This document shows, one piece after another, positions 30,556 through 31,681 of a DNA stretch of 31,681 nt. The notes beneath the pieces were generated by a model, which worked only from the letters and a program-made list of their open reading frames with translations, was not told the origin of the DNA and did not search any database. This DNA is from an uncultured Bacteroides sp. Its GTDB lineage: Bacteria > Bacteroidota > Bacteroidia > Bacteroidales > Bacteroidaceae. The stretch's first letter is position 1. Each line of letters opens with the position of its first letter. The position numbers were made by a program, and so were the translations under genes. Location of the stretch: assembly GCA_900556845.1 (NCBI GenBank), contig USQO01000017.1, positions 1 to 31,681 of the forward strand, in the 5' to 3' direction.

Positions 30556-30581
30556 ACTTTTCTCGTATTTGTAACTTTTAT

Positions 30582-30589
30582 TACCTTTG
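30582..30589 (+). promoter_or_regulatory. -7 element of xerD
   Basis: TACCTTTG matches TAnnTTTG exactly, 34 bases before the ATG at 30624. It overlaps the region transcribed as the aroQ leader. Confidence 0.55.
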
Positions 30590-30606
30590 TTGGAGTAATT
30601 TGGGGA

Positions 30607-30614
30607 CAAATATA
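30607..30614 (-). promoter_or_regulatory. -7 element of aroQ
   Basis: On the minus strand TATATTTG matches TAnnTTTG, 51 bases before the aroQ ATG. It lies between the xerD promoter and xerD start codon, so the two divergent transcripts overlap by a short stretch. Confidence 0.5.
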
Positions 30615-30623
30615 GAAAAAAGA

Positions 30624-31559
30624 ATGGAAATCAACGAGAAAAACGGCAAGATTATAATAAAGTATAAACAATATTTAAAATTAGAGAAATCCCTATCAAC
30701 CAATACAGTAGAAGCATACCTTACCGACTTAGGGAAATTAATAGCTTTTCTGGAAGATAGCGGAAAGAGTATTGACAATGTCTGTTTGAAAGACCTTGAA
30801 GAGTTCTCTGCCGGACTGCATGATATAGGTATACACCCACGCTCACAAGCCAGAATTCTTTCCGGATTAAGAACTTTTTTCCGTTTTTTACTGCTTGAAG
30901 GCTATCGAGAAGATGATCCGTCAGAACTTTTGGAATCCCCCCAAATAGGGAAACACCTCCCCGAAGTATTGACTATCAAGGAAATCGACCGAATGCTTGA
31001 ATGTATCAACAAAAGCACCCGGGAAGGACAACGAAATGCTGCAATCATCGAAACACTGTACGGCTGCGGATTACGCGTTTCTGAGTTATGCAACCTAAAG
31101 CTGTCGGATTTATACCTGAATGAAGAGTTTATCAGGGTGAATGGCAAAGGAGGGAAACAGCGCCTTGTTCCTATATCTCCTCGTGCCATCAAAGAATTAA
31201 ATCAATATTTTATCTGCCGGAACGAAGGACTTATCAAGAAAGACTTCGAAGATTATGTCTTTATCAGCCGATTTGGGAAAAACATTTCCCGCATAATGGT
31301 TTTTCATATTATTAAAGAACTTGCTGATGCTGCCGGAATACGCAAAACGATCAGTCCACATACATTAAGACACTCATTTGCAACACACCTGCTCGAAGGA
31401 GGTGCCAATCTAAGAGCTATTCAAGCCATGCTTGGACACGAAAGTATAGGGACAACAGAAATCTACACCCATATAGACAGAAGCTTATTAAGAAGTGAAA
31501 TACTTGAGCACCACCCCAGAAACAAACAAAACAGTCCTATTTACAGGAGCAACGAGTAA
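30624..31559 (+). CDS. xerD: Site-specific tyrosine recombinase XerD
   Basis: A 311-residue recombinase that resolves chromosome dimers at dif with XerC. An N-terminal SAM-like DNA-binding domain (about 10-100) is followed by the catalytic domain with all key residues: Arg151 (GCGLRVSEL), Lys175 (NGKGGKQR), His246 and Arg249 (HTLRHSFATHLL), His272 (LGHESIGTT) and nucleophile Tyr281 (IYTHID). I start at ATG 30624 (MEINEKNGK), not the TTG at 30600, because the aroQ promoter lies between. It is not linked to phage or transfer genes, so it reads as the chromosomal enzyme rather than an element integrase. Confidence 0.93.
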   Translation: MEINEKNGKIIIKYKQYLKLEKSLSTNTVEAYLTDLGKLIAFLEDSGKSIDNVCLKDLEEFSAGLHDIGIHPRSQARILSGLRTFFRFLLLEGYREDDPSELLESPQIGKHLPEVLTIKEIDRMLECINKSTREGQRNAAIIETLYGCGLRVSELCNLKLSDLYLNEEFIRVNGKGGKQRLVPISPRAIKELNQYFICRNEGLIKKDFEDYVFISRFGKNISRIMVFHIIKELADAAGIRKTISPHTLRHSFATHLLEGGANLRAIQAMLGHESIGTTEIYTHIDRSLLRSEILEHHPRNKQNSPIYRSNE

Positions 31560-31638
31560 AATTGAGCTTTTTTAATCTTTTTTTTATCACAAATCGAAAA
31601 ATATTCGCTCCAAATTAATTGATAACAGAGTTTTTTTT

Positions 31639-31646
31639 TATCTTTG
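31639..31646 (+). promoter_or_regulatory. -7 element for a gene beyond the window
   Basis: TATCTTTG matches TAnnTTTG after a T-rich tract, with a TTG at 31619-31621 as a weak -33. The gene it serves starts after 31681. Confidence 0.5.
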
Positions 31647-31681
31647 CCCCAAATTAGGTACTTGAATATAAGATTTTAATA

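Noticed and set aside
30624..31559. Integrase of a mobile element
   Set aside because: It has the length and sequence of chromosomal XerD and sits among housekeeping genes with no phage or transfer genes.

Overview
The window comes from a Bacteroidales chromosome, most likely Bacteroides or Phocaeicola. Three things point there. Promoters follow the Bacteroidetes -7 form TAnnTTTG and most genes lack a strong Shine-Dalgarno. The proteins include Bacteroidetes-specific types (a GLPGLI protein, carboxypeptidase-regulatory-like outer-membrane barrels, a TPR/transmembrane/HTH regulator, a DUF6242-like lipoprotein). The housekeeping gene order (uppS-bamA-skp-skp-murI; aroQ-pyk-O-methyltransferase-rbfA-lolC divergent from xerD) is familiar from this group.

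Layout. 1-3012: the 3' part of a tRNA-Asn, a GH16 glucanase-like lipoprotein on the minus strand, a 534-bp regulatory gap, then an Hsp20 and a CbpA-type DnaJ chaperone. 3037-13276: an AT-rich envelope block with (a) a membrane-spanning TPR/coiled-coil/HTH regulator, a 35-residue secreted-peptide gene that has its own promoter and a 17-bp perfect palindrome, and a 762-residue outer-membrane barrel; and (b) a histidine kinase/response regulator pair divergent from a GLPGLI protein and a second, 838-residue barrel. Each half pairs one sensor with one barrel. This is the most interesting part of the window. It ends at two minus-strand tRNAs (Leu-TAA, Gly-GCC), whose promoter lies inside a long inverted repeat.

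13602-18219 (minus strand): prmC, recX, comF, pyrE, an SRPBCC protein and argH. 18241-26396 (plus strand): ribD, a DUF6242-like lipoprotein, uppS, bamA, two Skp/OmpH chaperones and murI; this is an envelope-biogenesis cluster joining undecaprenyl carrier synthesis, outer-membrane protein assembly and D-glutamate supply. 26397-30555 (minus strand): aroQ, pyk, an O-methyltransferase, rbfA and a LolC/E-type permease. 30624-31559 is chromosomal xerD, and the window ends in the promoter of an unseen gene.

Many long reading frames begin at spurious upstream codons. I moved the starts of the TPR regulator, the first barrel, pyrE, comF, recX, prmC, the DUF6242-like gene, bamA, murI, aroQ and xerD to codons supported by signal peptides, family N-termini, promoter position or gene overlap. 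I found no insertion sequence, CRISPR array, phage gene or convincing pseudogene.
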